This document shows, piece after piece, positions 54,329-62,816 of a stretch of 64,000 nucleotides of DNA (positions within the stretch are counted from its first letter, which is position 1; every line of letters starts with the position of its first letter). This stretch comes from JANNVK01 sp031430435 (lineage in GTDB: Bacteria; Acidobacteriota; Blastocatellia; Pyrinomonadales; Pyrinomonadaceae). A program made the translations under genes and the position numbers. The stretch covers positions 1-64,000 of the forward strand of contig JANPBM010000110.1 in assembly GCA_031430435.1 (NCBI GenBank). The letters run 5' to 3'. The notes beneath the pieces were generated by a model that was not told the origin of the DNA, did no database searches, and saw only the letters and a list, made by a program, of their open reading frames with translations.

Positions 54329-54496
54329 GTCCGTCCGGCATTCCGTGGACACAAGGAACGTTTCCGTGTCGTCCGTCCGGCATTCCGTGGACACAAGGAA
54401 CGCTTCCGTGTCGTCCGTCCGGCGTTCCGTGGACACAAGGAACGTTTCCGTGTCGTCCGTCCCGCATTCCGTGAACACAAGGAACGTTTCCGTGGA
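54329..54496. repeat. 42-bp tandem repeat array, four units with internal hairpin
   Basis: Units start at 54329, 54371, 54413 and 54455. Each reads GTCCGTCCGGC-(A/G)-TTCCGTGGACACAAGGAACG(T/C)TTCCGTGTC with few changes; the fourth is degenerate at its end. Every unit has the palindromic part CGTTCC...GGAACG (perfect in unit 3). 42 is a multiple of three, so long open frames run through it on both strands; none looks like a protein. There are no spacers, so it is not a CRISPR array. Confidence 0.85.
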
Positions 54497-54545
54497 GTTC
54501 GTGCGGCGTTCACGGGCAGGAATTTAACAAATTGTGATTAGTATT

Positions 54546-54776
54546 CCGCCAAAATCTGCGTAGCAGACTTCAAGAAAATAGCGTTTGGCGTAAGCCGAAT
54601 GACACAAACGATGAAACCCGCCAAGTTTGCGTAGCAAACGATAGAATATCAACGCCGTATAAATTCAAAAAACATCTTCCGAATGCTACGCAATCTGCAT
54701 CATTGTTACGTTACATTTCGAGTGTCTTGCGACGACTCGCTAATATCTTTGGTTTGCTACGCAAACTTAAACGCCC
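54546..54776. repeat. REP/BIME-like palindromic repeat, copy A
   Basis: About 231 bp. Contains TCTGCGTAGCAGA (54555-54567), GTTTGCGTAGCAAAC (54625-54639) and its reverse-type palindrome GTTTGCTACGCAAAC (54762-54776), each a short stem with a three-base loop GTA/TAC. Same-orientation copies are at 54795, 55566 and 55839. Confidence 0.8.
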
Positions 54777-54794
54777 GGAACTTTTCAACATAAT

Positions 54795-55019
54795 CCGCTC
54801 CCAAAGTCTGCGTAGCAGACACCAAGAAAGTAGCGTTTGGCGTAAGCCGAATGTTGCGAACAACAACGCAATGCGAGTTTGCGTAGCGAACGACAGACAA
54901 TTAAATAATGACAAATACCGCAGAATATCTTCCGACGGCTACACAATTTGCGAGATATTCTTATTACGTTTCGAGTGTCTTGCGATGTCTCGTTAATATT
55001 TATAGTTTATTACGCAAAC
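54795..55019. repeat. REP/BIME-like palindromic repeat, copy B
   Basis: About 225 bp, more diverged from the others (GTTTATTACGCAAAC at the end has a broken stem). Keeps the GTCTGCGTAGCAGAC palindrome and AGCGTTTGGCGTAAGCCGAATG. Ends 42 nt from the RAYT stop codon. Confidence 0.75.
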
Positions 55020-55060
55020 ATAAATATCTGTTATTTTGTGCCGAATTTTGCTGCTGTAAT

Positions 55061-55507
55061 TTATGACCAAAGGAATTTTTCGTCGAAATCCATATTGCTG
55101 CGGTTGAGAAAATCAATAAATTCTTCGCGGAAAGATTGTTTTTGATGATGATTTTCTTGGTTCGCAATATACTTTTTTACTTTTTCTATATTCGCCGAAC
55201 TGACGCTGAACGCACCGAAACCTGTCTGCCATTGGAATTTTTGTCTGTTTTGTTCGTGCATCCAACGCGATGAGTTTGTTTTGACAACTCGCATTACATC
55301 AGATAGAGCAAGTGTCGGCGGCAACGAAATTAAAAGATGAACATGGTCATTTATTCCGCCGATAATTAACGCGACACCGCCAAGTTCACGAACAATTCCG
55401 CCAATATACGCGTGCAAGCGAGATTTTATTTCATCATCAATCAACGGCAGACGCTCTTTGGTCGAAAAAATTATGTGCGTTAATAAATTTGTATAGGTTT
55501 TCGGCAT
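55061..55507 (-). CDS. REP-associated tyrosine transposase (RAYT, IS200/IS605 TnpA-like)
   Basis: 148 residues with a Y1 HUH nuclease: H55-x-H57 in GGINDHVHLLISLPP and the catalytic Tyr113 in VKKYIANQENH. Such enzymes nick single-stranded DNA at hairpins. Here two palindromic repeats lie on each side in the same orientation, the arrangement of RAYTs and their REP elements. The gene looks intact. It differs from mobile IS200 elements in not having obvious insertion ends of its own. Confidence 0.88.
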   Translation of the reverse strand: MPKTYTNLLTHIIFSTKERLPLIDDEIKSRLHAYIGGIVRELGGVALIIGGINDHVHLLISLPPTLALSDVMRVVKTNSSRWMHEQNRQKFQWQTGFGAFSVSSANIEKVKKYIANQENHHQKQSFREEFIDFLNRSNMDFDEKFLWS

Positions 55508-55565
55508 CTTGAATAGTTTTTGAAAATAAAAATGTCATCGGCAAATATCCGTAAAAGTTGAAAAT

Positions 55566-55807
55566 CCATCAAAATTTGCGCAGCAAATGCCAAGAAACTA
55601 GCGTTTGGCGTGAGCCGAATGTTGCAAACAATCAAAGAATGCGAGTTTGCGCAGCGAACGACAGAATATCAACGCCGTATATGTGCAAATAAAATCTGCC
55701 GAATGCTACGCAATCTGCGTCTTTGTTTCGTTACGTTTCGAGTGTCTTGCGATATATTTCGAGTGTCTTGCGACAACTCGCTAATATCTTTAGTTTGCTA
55801 CGCAAAC
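55566..55807. repeat. REP/BIME-like palindromic repeat, copy C
   Basis: About 242 bp. Includes TTTGCGCAGCAAA at the start, GTTTGCGCAGCGAAC, and ends GTTTGCTACGCAAAC. A 21-nt segment (TTTCGAGTGTCTTGCGA) is duplicated in tandem, so copy C is longer. Shares the block from ACGACAGAATATCAACGCCG to TTCGTTACGTTTCGAG almost exactly with copy D. Confidence 0.8.
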
Positions 55808-55838
55808 ACAGAGGCTTACAAATTACTATGTTTTTAAT

Positions 55839-56059
55839 CCGCCAAAATCTGCGTAGCAGATGCCGAGAAAGTAGCGTTTGGCGTGAGCCAAATGGCACAA
55901 ACGACAAAGCCGGTCAAGTTTGCGTAGCGAACGACAGAATATCAACGCCGTATATGTGCAAATAAAATCTGCCGAATGCTACGCAATCTGCGTCTTTGTT
56001 TCGTTACGTTTCGAGTGTCTGACGACAACTCACTAATATCTTTAGTTTGCTACGCAAAC
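55839..56059. repeat. REP/BIME-like palindromic repeat, copy D
   Basis: About 221 bp, nearly identical to copy C in its second half. Has TCTGCGTAGCAGA, GTTTGCGTAGCGAAC and GTTTGCTACGCAAAC. It ends 25 nt before the stop codon of the SIR2-TPR gene. Confidence 0.8.
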
Positions 56060-56083
56060 ATAGAGGCTTGCAATTTTTCGCCG

Positions 56084-57796
56084 TCATTCGCCGACAATTT
56101 CGGCGAATCTCGGGTCGTCGCGTATCCAATCAAATGTTGGCGAGTATCTTGCTGCAAATTTTTTACCCGGCTCATTTTCAATTGCTATTTCTAGTCTATC
56201 TAAAGCATTTTTGATTTCCCCCATCACACTATACAAACCAGCCCAAAGATAGTTGTCTATGTCCTTTAGTCGTTTTTTTGCTTTTTCGATATATTCTTCG
56301 CATTTGATTTTGTCGGTAATATTATTATTTTTTTCAAAACGTTTTCTATAAATAGCAGAAAGATTTATATAAGGAAAGGAAAGTCTATCATCCAAAGAAG
56401 CAGATTTTTTAAATAGAGTTATTGCGTCATCTTCGCGTTTTTGAATGTATCGTAGAAAACCATGACAATTAACAACCATTGCCGATTTAGGGTTTAATTC
56501 ACGAGCTTTTTCAAAAAGCTCATCCGCTTCATTCCATCGGGTTTTCTCAGGAAAAAGCAAAACCCCTAATTTGTAATAGTATTCAGCCTTATTCGGGTTA
56601 ATCTCAATCGCATTACTGTAATATTTTTCAGCTTTTAAGTAATTTCCGTTTTTAAAGTCGGAATCGCCTAAAACCAAATAGTCGGTTGCGGAAAAATAAT
56701 CTTTTTTCTTTTGGTTAATTTCATGTTTCAATAAGTTTTCATAATCTTTTAAGGCGTTTCTAGTGTAATCCGGATTATATTTAAGATAAGTTTCTATTAA
56801 CATTTCTTTCCGTTCATCAATACTTTCAAGCAAATCTTCAATTTTGAACTCCGTAACATCAGAAATTCCTTTCATCAAAGCATCAAAGCCTTCTATTTCA
56901 ATAAACTTGCCGTTTTTGCTGTGAACAAGATTGCAAACTTCTTCGTCAGGCTCATAACCTTTAACATAGCACCAATAAAAACCGTTATCTTTGGAAACAT
57001 TGTCGAGCAATTCCATCACGGTTTTGTCTCCGCCCGAATAGCCGACAACAACCACGCCGAAATTATCAAAAACCGTCCGCACTTGGCGTTCCATATTCAA
57101 ACTGCTGATGGCTTCTTTGGTGTCGTTGTAAGGTTCTTTTAAGGCTTGCGATTGTTTATACATTTCATCGCTTGTGTTGACGATGTTTGAATAAAGATAA
57201 TCGCCGTGAAGTTTTAAGACTTTGCTGTGATTAGAAAGCATTTTCATCTCGGAAGCTAAAATTCCATACGCATATACAATCGGACGATTGCCCGTAAAGG
57301 TTGTGCTTGAAATATAAACAAGGTCATCGAAATTGGTCGTCAGAACCGTGTTGACGTAATTACGCAAAAGCAAATCCGCCAAGATTACATAGCCGAAACT
57401 TGGTGCTTTGTCGGCAATCATATTTTCGATAAATCTCTGCCGTTCGGTTTTTGTCTCAAAAGCCTTTTCAAACAGACAGCCGTATTCTTCGCGACCGCTT
57501 TTGTGCCAATCTTGTTTTTTAAGCCAATCGGCTTTTTCTTTATCGGTAGTTAATTCCGGGCAATGCGTATCAAAGATTTCGTCCTTAAAAATCTTCATCA
57601 TCTGCCCTGCAAGCATTATTCCCGATTCAAAAGACGCACCTGCACCCAGAAAAAAGGCGAGTTGCGGTCTTCTTTCTTCGGCAGACGAAAGTTTTCTTGG
57701 TTCTTTTACAAATCGGTCAATTGATTTTAATTTTTTTGCCAACGCTCGAACGGTAATGTGGTCAATATCTTTAACGGTCAGCTTCTTTTTTGCCAT
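56084..57796 (-). CDS. SIR2-like NAD hydrolase candidate with TPR repeats (possible defence protein)
   Basis: 570 residues. SIR2-like domain (about 45-300): FFLGAGASFESGI (GAG at 51-53), TTNFDDL (153-159) with Asn as NAD-binding/catalytic residue, KLHGD with His197, and VVVGYSGGD. From about 370 on there are TPR repeats (YLVLGDSDFKNGNYLKAEKYYSNAIEINPN). Similar SIR2 fusions deplete NAD+ on phage infection. A single-gene module next to a repeat/RAYT region fits an accessory locus. That it protects against phage is inference. AAGGAGAA upstream of ATG 57796 supports the start. Confidence 0.82.
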   Translation of the reverse strand: MAKKKLTVKDIDHITVRALAKKLKSIDRFVKEPRKLSSAEERRPQLAFFLGAGASFESGIMLAGQMMKIFKDEIFDTHCPELTTDKEKADWLKKQDWHKSGREEYGCLFEKAFETKTERQRFIENMIADKAPSFGYVILADLLLRNYVNTVLTTNFDDLVYISSTTFTGNRPIVYAYGILASEMKMLSNHSKVLKLHGDYLYSNIVNTSDEMYKQSQALKEPYNDTKEAISSLNMERQVRTVFDNFGVVVVGYSGGDKTVMELLDNVSKDNGFYWCYVKGYEPDEEVCNLVHSKNGKFIEIEGFDALMKGISDVTEFKIEDLLESIDERKEMLIETYLKYNPDYTRNALKDYENLLKHEINQKKKDYFSATDYLVLGDSDFKNGNYLKAEKYYSNAIEINPNKAEYYYKLGVLLFPEKTRWNEADELFEKARELNPKSAMVVNCHGFLRYIQKREDDAITLFKKSASLDDRLSFPYINLSAIYRKRFEKNNNITDKIKCEEYIEKAKKRLKDIDNYLWAGLYSVMGEIKNALDRLEIAIENEPGKKFAARYSPTFDWIRDDPRFAEIVGE

Positions 57797-57940
57797 CGCG
57801 GGAGATTCTCCTTGTGAAATAGTTTGTGCAATATATTATCATTAACCGCCGAAATCAAAAAAAGCGAGTTGTCCGGTTACCCGATAAACGTCAAAAAGGC
57901 GCGTCTGAAATTCGGGCAAAGCAATCCGCGGTTGACCAAC

Positions 57941-58786
57941 CTAAAGACCTTTTTCCGTCATATCCAACCAAATTACAAGCCCGCGCCATTTTCCGAATTT
58001 GTCGTAAAATTTAACGATTTGTCGGTCGTCGCATTTCACGTCGCGGTTGTGTTTTTTGTAAAATCGCCCGCGCAGCCACGAATCCAACGCCAAACCGTCG
58101 TATCTGCCGACCAGTTTCAAAAGGTTTTCCGCCGCGTAATCGCCAACGCCCAAAACTTGTTTCATTTCCCTTTTCAAATCTTTGGTCGGCGCGTCGTTTG
58201 CCAGCCAAAGTTCGGGATTCAATCTTCCCGTTGCTACATTTTCTGCCAATTCTTTGAAATAAACGGAGCGATAACCTGCCCGCATTTCGTCTTTGTAAAA
58301 TTCGAGCGGTTGATTCGCCATTGCTTCGGCGGTCGGGAAACTTCGCTTGCCGTCCGCCGTTCGAGTGCCGAGTTTATTGACCAAATTCGTTGTCATAATC
58401 TTGGTCATCGCCCAACTGCAGTTGGTTGTGCAGATGCTTTTGACCAAATCTTCAAACACGGTCGGCGACCGCAGAAGTCTGCCCGCGTTATTTTCCGCAA
58501 GCCAAGCCAAACGCTTTTCTTTTTTGAGAAGCGCGTAAAAATCATCGAAACTTTCGTCTAACCGCAAAATATGTCGCACGGATTTTTTGAGTGCGGCGGC
58601 ATCCCGACTTTCAATTTTCAAGCCGTCCGAAGTGGCGGAAAGCGTGGCGGAAACAGGTTTGTCCGAACCGAACACACGGCTTAAGGTCAACGCGGTTGCG
58701 TCAATCTCAAACGGCAAAAGTTCGCTCCAGCCGTGACCGGAAATCGTGTTTTGAAAGTTAAAATCGGGCGGCGTTTCGATATTCAT
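57941..58786 (-). CDS. HhH-GPD superfamily DNA glycosylase (3-methyladenine/8-oxoguanine type)
   Basis: 281 residues. Helix-hairpin-helix VLGVGDYAAENLLKL (201-215) followed by catalytic Asp225 in GLALDSWLRGRF, the layout of HhH-GPD base-excision enzymes. FEDLVKSICTTNCSWAMTKIM is the usual preceding helix. No 4Fe-4S Cys cluster. N-terminal ~95 residues form the AlkA/OGG-type beta domain. Removes damaged bases; which one is not decided by sequence. Confidence 0.82.
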   Translation of the reverse strand: MNIETPPDFNFQNTISGHGWSELLPFEIDATALTLSRVFGSDKPVSATLSATSDGLKIESRDAAALKKSVRHILRLDESFDDFYALLKKEKRLAWLAENNAGRLLRSPTVFEDLVKSICTTNCSWAMTKIMTTNLVNKLGTRTADGKRSFPTAEAMANQPLEFYKDEMRAGYRSVYFKELAENVATGRLNPELWLANDAPTKDLKREMKQVLGVGDYAAENLLKLVGRYDGLALDSWLRGRFYKKHNRDVKCDDRQIVKFYDKFGKWRGLVIWLDMTEKGL

Positions 58787-58948
58787 ATTTCACTAAAAGC
58801 AGTTAAAAGTAAGTTTATGAGAATGAGTTTAGCCGATATCCGGTTAACTTAAAACTTGCTCGAATGTGTTTTATAATAACGAGAACGCCGTTTTTGTTTT
58901 GACTGAAAGCCGTTTGACGGTTAATCTTTTTACTTGTCCGCTTTCAAT

Positions 58949-59671
58949 ATGGAAGAACACGCATTTTATAAAATAATCGAGACTTGGGGAGTTTACGCCA
59001 TCTTCGTGCTGTGTATGATTGAAGGCGACATCACGTTGCTGATTAGCGGCGTAATGGCTCACAGCCGATTTTTCGGCGAATACAGTTTCGGCAAAGTGTT
59101 TCTTTTCGGAATGACGGGCGGTGTCGCGGGCGACAGTTTCGGCTATTGGCTCGGACGTTTTTTTGCCTCGCGGATTCAAGATTACAAGTTTTATCAAAAA
59201 TCCCAGCCGCGCATCGAACGCTTGGTGGACAAATTCGGCGGTTGGGCAATCGTGGTTTCCAAATATATTTACGGCGTGCGGGTGGCGATTACTATTTCCA
59301 GCGGCGTGGGCAAAATGCCGTATTCCAGATTTTTGTTGAATGATGTCATCAGTTGTTCGATTTGGGCGGCAATGTTAGCCGGAGTCGGATATTTTTTCAG
59401 CGGACTGATTACAAACATCATCGGTGATTTCAAAAAAATCGGCATCGCGTTGTTGATTTTGGTCGCCGTCGGAATTCTCGCGGTTTATTTGATCGAACGA
59501 TTTTGGATTTCTAAAAAGGTGGAAACAATCGAGCCTGAAACTATTCTCAAACTCGAAGAAAAAATACATGTGATTGAAGACACTTTTCATATTCCGCACA
59601 ACCACGACGAGAAATTGAAAAGTGAAAACTTAAAAGCGAAAAGTACCGATGAATTAAACGCAAAGGACTAA
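58949..59671 (+). CDS. DedA/VTT-domain membrane protein
   Basis: Multi-pass inner-membrane protein of the SNARE-associated/VTT family, proposed lipid scramblases or transporters. Signature GDSFGYWLGRFFA, then YGVRVAITISSGVGKMPYSRFLLND. Charged C-terminal tail of about 50 residues is cytoplasmic and ends in LKSENLKAKSTDELNAKD, which is translated from repeat-like AAAGTGAAAA words. ATG 58949 is used; a TTG at 58934 would add five residues. Followed by the GHMP kinase gene 23 nt later. Confidence 0.86.
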   Translation: MEEHAFYKIIETWGVYAIFVLCMIEGDITLLISGVMAHSRFFGEYSFGKVFLFGMTGGVAGDSFGYWLGRFFASRIQDYKFYQKSQPRIERLVDKFGGWAIVVSKYIYGVRVAITISSGVGKMPYSRFLLNDVISCSIWAAMLAGVGYFFSGLITNIIGDFKKIGIALLILVAVGILAVYLIERFWISKKVETIEPETILKLEEKIHVIEDTFHIPHNHDEKLKSENLKAKSTDELNAKD

Positions 59672-59694
59672 GGACAAAGGACTATATTATATCT

Positions 59695-60702
59695 ATGATT
59701 ATTGAAGCATCAGCCCCAACGAGAGTTGATTTAGCCGGCGGAACGATTGATATTCCGCCACTGTTTTTGTTTCACGAAGGAGCGGCAACCGTCAATTTTG
59801 CCGTGAATCTGTTGGCGAAATGTCGCATTGAAACCCGCGACGACGACAAAATCGTGCTTAAATCCATCGACCTCGGTGTCGAATTTGAAACCTCGCTCGA
59901 CAAAATCGGCGATTTGAAACACGAACCGCGTTTGGAATTACTCGCCAAACTCGTCTATTTTTTCAAACCGACGGTCGGGTTTAATATGACAACCGAATCG
60001 CACGCTCCCGCAGGCGCGGGATTGGCGGGAAGTTCGACGCTCAATATTGCCTGCATCGGAGCCTTGAATCGGTTAGTCGGAAACCGTTACGCACCCGATG
60101 CTTTTATCCGCATCGCGGCAAATGTTGAATGCCAAGTTATCAAAGTTCCGACAGGTTATCAAGATTATTATTCAGCGCAATACGGTTCGGTCGCGTCAAT
60201 CCATTTCCGCGAAGACGGAATGGAACGCGAAGCCTTAAATGTTGACATTAAAACACTTGAAGACAGAATTGTCGTGCTGTACACGGGCGAACCGCGAAAT
60301 TCGGGAACAAATAATTGGGAAATAACCAAACGCCACATCGACGGCGACCGCGAACTATTCGAGATTTTCGACGGAATCCGCGACACGGCAGTTAATTTGC
60401 GAAAAGCGTTATTGGCGGCAGATTGGAATTTGGTCGGCGAAATTTTGAAAAACGCCGCGCCGAACCGCAAACGTTTATCGCCGAATATCACCACACCGAG
60501 AATGGACGAATTAATCGAAGTTGCACTTGTAAACGGTGCGATTGCGTCAAAAGTCTGCGGTGCGGGCGGCGGCGGCTGTATCGCGTTTTTCTGCGAAGAA
60601 GGCAAGAAACACGAGGTTGAAAATGCCTTACGAGCCGAAAAAGACGCGAAAGTTTTGGATTGGAAAGTTTCGCTCGACGGTTTAGTTATCAAAGAAAGCT
60701 AA
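59695..60702 (+). CDS. GHMP family sugar kinase
   Basis: 335 residues. Motif 1 ASAPTRVDLAGGTIDIPP, motif 2 (ATP) PAGAGLAGSSTLN around residues 105-117, motif 3 ASKVCGAGGGGCIAFF. The N-terminus resembles heptose- or galactokinase-like sugar kinases. Substrate unresolved. No ribosome site; TATATT at 59683-59688 lies 6 nt before the ATG, suggesting a leaderless start. The 23-nt gap to the DedA gene consists of AAGGACT repeat words. Confidence 0.85.
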   Translation: MIIEASAPTRVDLAGGTIDIPPLFLFHEGAATVNFAVNLLAKCRIETRDDDKIVLKSIDLGVEFETSLDKIGDLKHEPRLELLAKLVYFFKPTVGFNMTTESHAPAGAGLAGSSTLNIACIGALNRLVGNRYAPDAFIRIAANVECQVIKVPTGYQDYYSAQYGSVASIHFREDGMEREALNVDIKTLEDRIVVLYTGEPRNSGTNNWEITKRHIDGDRELFEIFDGIRDTAVNLRKALLAADWNLVGEILKNAAPNRKRLSPNITTPRMDELIEVALVNGAIASKVCGAGGGGCIAFFCEEGKKHEVENALRAEKDAKVLDWKVSLDGLVIKES

Positions 60703-60765
60703 GAGCCGGAGAGTTTGCGAGATAGATTTTGACGATGGAATTTGATTTTCCGAAATGTATTTTTA

Positions 60766-60962
60766 ATGAATTGCCACTCAACTTTAGCTGGTGGTTTTAA
60801 TATCAATAACTTTCAGGCTTTAGCCGAATTTGTAAGAATAATAAAATATTCCTTATTGCTTCAGCTAAAGCTATTCGGAATAATATAAATTCCGGATATT
60901 CGGCTCAAGCCTTATTTTTCAACCGGCTATTTTCCACTACCTAAAGCTGAGTGGCAATTCAT
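60766..60962. repeat. MITE-like palindromic element
   Basis: A 197-bp block with terminal inverted repeats of about 29 bp (ATGAATTGCCACTCAAC...60766-60794; matching arm 60934-60962) with four mismatches. An inner inverted pair (AGGCTTTAGCCGAAT at about 60822 and ATTCGGCTCAAGCCT at about 60900) is nested inside. No coding sequence. Target-site duplication is not clear. The rest of the 60703-61144 gap contains only the upstream region of the next gene. Confidence 0.7.
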
Positions 60963-61144
60963 ATCAAAGCACAAACTTATTTTCGGTAACAATTTTTGAT
61001 ACGCATTTCCCGAAAATATCGCTGTACCGAATAGAAGTAATTTTGTTATTTGAGTTTTTCAAAAATTACGGCAAACGTATTTCAATTTAACGTCTTCTAA
61101 GTTTGGAATTCTCTCCCCTAAACTTAGATTTTAGGAGAATTTAT

Positions 61145-61939
61145 ATGAAGAAATTTATACTTTTTACACTACTTGCAGTTTTCGCGTTGAGCTTGTCGGT
61201 TTCGGCTCAAAATGAACAAGATCGTTATTCGTCATCGCGTTTGACGACTTTATCAAACCAGTTGAAGCGTCAAACGGTTGATTTGGCTGACCGCACATCG
61301 GAATCGATTCGACGCGGTTACGGCAATAGTCGGAGCGACATCGAAGCTGCTTTTGCCGCCACGCAAATGGACGCAAGTGCGGGACTTTTTCAACAAATTG
61401 TGAGCGACAACAGCAACGCAAGTCAACTCCGCGACGCGGCTTCGATTTTATCGGACATTGCCCGACGTTCGCCGTCATCGGGTTCAAACAGTTCGTATTG
61501 GCGAGATATTCAACGCTCCATCGACGACATTAACCGCGAAATCGGCGGAAATACTAACGGCGGCGGTTGGGGAAACGGCAACGGCAATGGAAACGGTAAC
61601 GGCGGTTGGGGAAACGACAATGGCGGAAACATCAACAATGCGTTAGGCAAAGCCAGATGGCGCGGCACGGTTGACAAAGAAGTTCACCTTATTTTGCGTA
61701 ACAACAACATCCAAACCAGTATTTTCGACGGTCAAGATTACGGCGCAGGAACGTATAACTTCACCTCGGCTTTACCGAACAACAATGTTCAAGTTTATGT
61801 GAACAAAAAGAAAGGTCGCGGAAATGTAACTGTTATCCAACAACCCGATCGCGGCAATAATTTCACGACAATCGTCAAAGTTCTGGACGACGGCAGCGGT
61901 GCCAAAGAATACGATGTCGAGATTTATTGGACACGTTAA
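61145..61939 (+). CDS. Exported Gly/Asn-rich hypothetical protein
   Basis: Signal peptide MKKFILFTLLAVFALSLSVSA, start at ATG 61145 with AGGAGAA upstream (the frame opens at a TTG, 61103, not used). The mature part begins helical (SSRLTTLSNQLKRQTVDLAD), followed by a low-complexity linker NGGGWGNGNGNGNGNGGWGN at about 138-160, then a beta-rich domain (ARWRGTVDKEVHLILRNNNI; NNVQVYVNKKKGRGNVTVIQQPD). Possibly a surface or matrix protein; no family recognised. 264 residues. Confidence 0.75.
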   Translation: MKKFILFTLLAVFALSLSVSAQNEQDRYSSSRLTTLSNQLKRQTVDLADRTSESIRRGYGNSRSDIEAAFAATQMDASAGLFQQIVSDNSNASQLRDAASILSDIARRSPSSGSNSSYWRDIQRSIDDINREIGGNTNGGGWGNGNGNGNGNGGWGNDNGGNINNALGKARWRGTVDKEVHLILRNNNIQTSIFDGQDYGAGTYNFTSALPNNNVQVYVNKKKGRGNVTVIQQPDRGNNFTTIVKVLDDGSGAKEYDVEIYWTR

Positions 61940-61960
61940 AAGTAAGCAGAAGCACTTGGC

Positions 61961-62005
61961 AGAAGGCAGTCAGCAAATTTGTTGGCTGCCTTCTTTCTTT
62001 TTTTT
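61961..62005 (+). terminator. Intrinsic terminator after the Gly/Asn-rich gene
   Basis: Stem AGAAGGCAG (61961-61969) / CTGCCTTCT (61986-61994) followed by a T-rich run (TTCTTTTTTTT) to 62005. The hairpin is built from the CAGAAGG word family that also occurs in reverse orientation at 62052-62095. Confidence 0.75.
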
Positions 62006-62068
62006 AAAGTTAATTTAACCACAAAAACCTGAACAGCAAGTTCTTTTTTTACTGCTTTCTGCCCTCTG

Positions 62069-62773
62069 CTACTGCCAACTGCTTTCTGCTATCGCTTTTG
62101 TCAGCGAACTGAAAATCCCGCGTCCGTCGTTTGAGCCTAAAAGTTCTTCGCACGCCCGTTCGGGATGCGGCATCATTCCCAAAACATTTCGCGTTTCGTT
62201 ACAAATGCCGGCGATGTTTGATCTCGCGCCGTTCGGGTTTGCGTGGTCTGTAACGTTACCGTTTTCGTCGCAATAACGGAAAATAATTTGTTTATTTGCC
62301 TCAAGTTTATTGAAAGTTTCGTCGTCGCAAAAATAATTACCTTCGGCGTGGGCGATGGGAATCGACAAAATTTTGTCCTTTGCAATCTCGCTTGTGTAAG
62401 GCGAATCGGTTGTTTCAACTTTGATATTGATGTGGTCGCAAATAAAATGTAAATCACGATTTCGCATCAATGCCCCGTCAAGCAAACCGCTTTCGCACAA
62501 AATCTGGAAACCGTTGCAGATGCCGAAAACAAATTTTCCTTCCGCCGCAAACTTTTTAACCGATTGCATAACGGGCGAAAATTTAGCCAACGCGCCGCAT
62601 CGCAAATAATCGCCGTAAGAAAATCCGCCCGGCACGATGACGGCATCATAACCGCTCAAATCCGTCTCTTTGTGCCAAATAAACTGCACGGGTTGCCCGA
62701 CGTGTTTGGAAACAACGTGGTAAGCATCGTGGTCGCAATTTGAACCCGGAAACATAATTACACCAAATTTCAT
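62069..62773 (-). CDS. purQ: Phosphoribosylformylglycinamidine synthase subunit I (glutaminase PurQ)
   Basis: Supplies ammonia from glutamine to PurL in purine synthesis. Class I glutaminase: nucleophile C86 (FGICNGFQIL), H203 and E205 (MPHPERACEE). N-terminal GVIMFPGSNCDHDA is the usual PurQ start. 234 residues. It follows purS by 43 nt on the same strand; the three-subunit PurSLQ enzyme is implied, with purL outside the window. Confidence 0.95.
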   Translation of the reverse strand: MKFGVIMFPGSNCDHDAYHVVSKHVGQPVQFIWHKETDLSGYDAVIVPGGFSYGDYLRCGALAKFSPVMQSVKKFAAEGKFVFGICNGFQILCESGLLDGALMRNRDLHFICDHINIKVETTDSPYTSEIAKDKILSIPIAHAEGNYFCDDETFNKLEANKQIIFRYCDENGNVTDHANPNGARSNIAGICNETRNVLGMMPHPERACEELLGSNDGRGIFSSLTKAIAESSWQ

Positions 62774-62816
62774 TTTTTAGTCCTTCGTCATTTGTCTTTT
62801 GCAGTTTATTTATCGG

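Noticed and set aside
54329..54496. Possible CRISPR array
   Set aside because: Units are contiguous without unique spacers, and no cas gene is present.
54134..54541. Long open frames on both strands through the 42-bp array, including an N-terminal extension of the 53438 gene
   Set aside because: They are produced by a repeat whose period is a multiple of three; composition is Arg/Ser/Thr-rich with no domain, and a good start with AAGG lies at 54133.
57824..58561. 245-residue plus-strand frame opposite the glycosylase
   Set aside because: It is the antisense shadow of the HhH-GPD glycosylase, which has clear family motifs.
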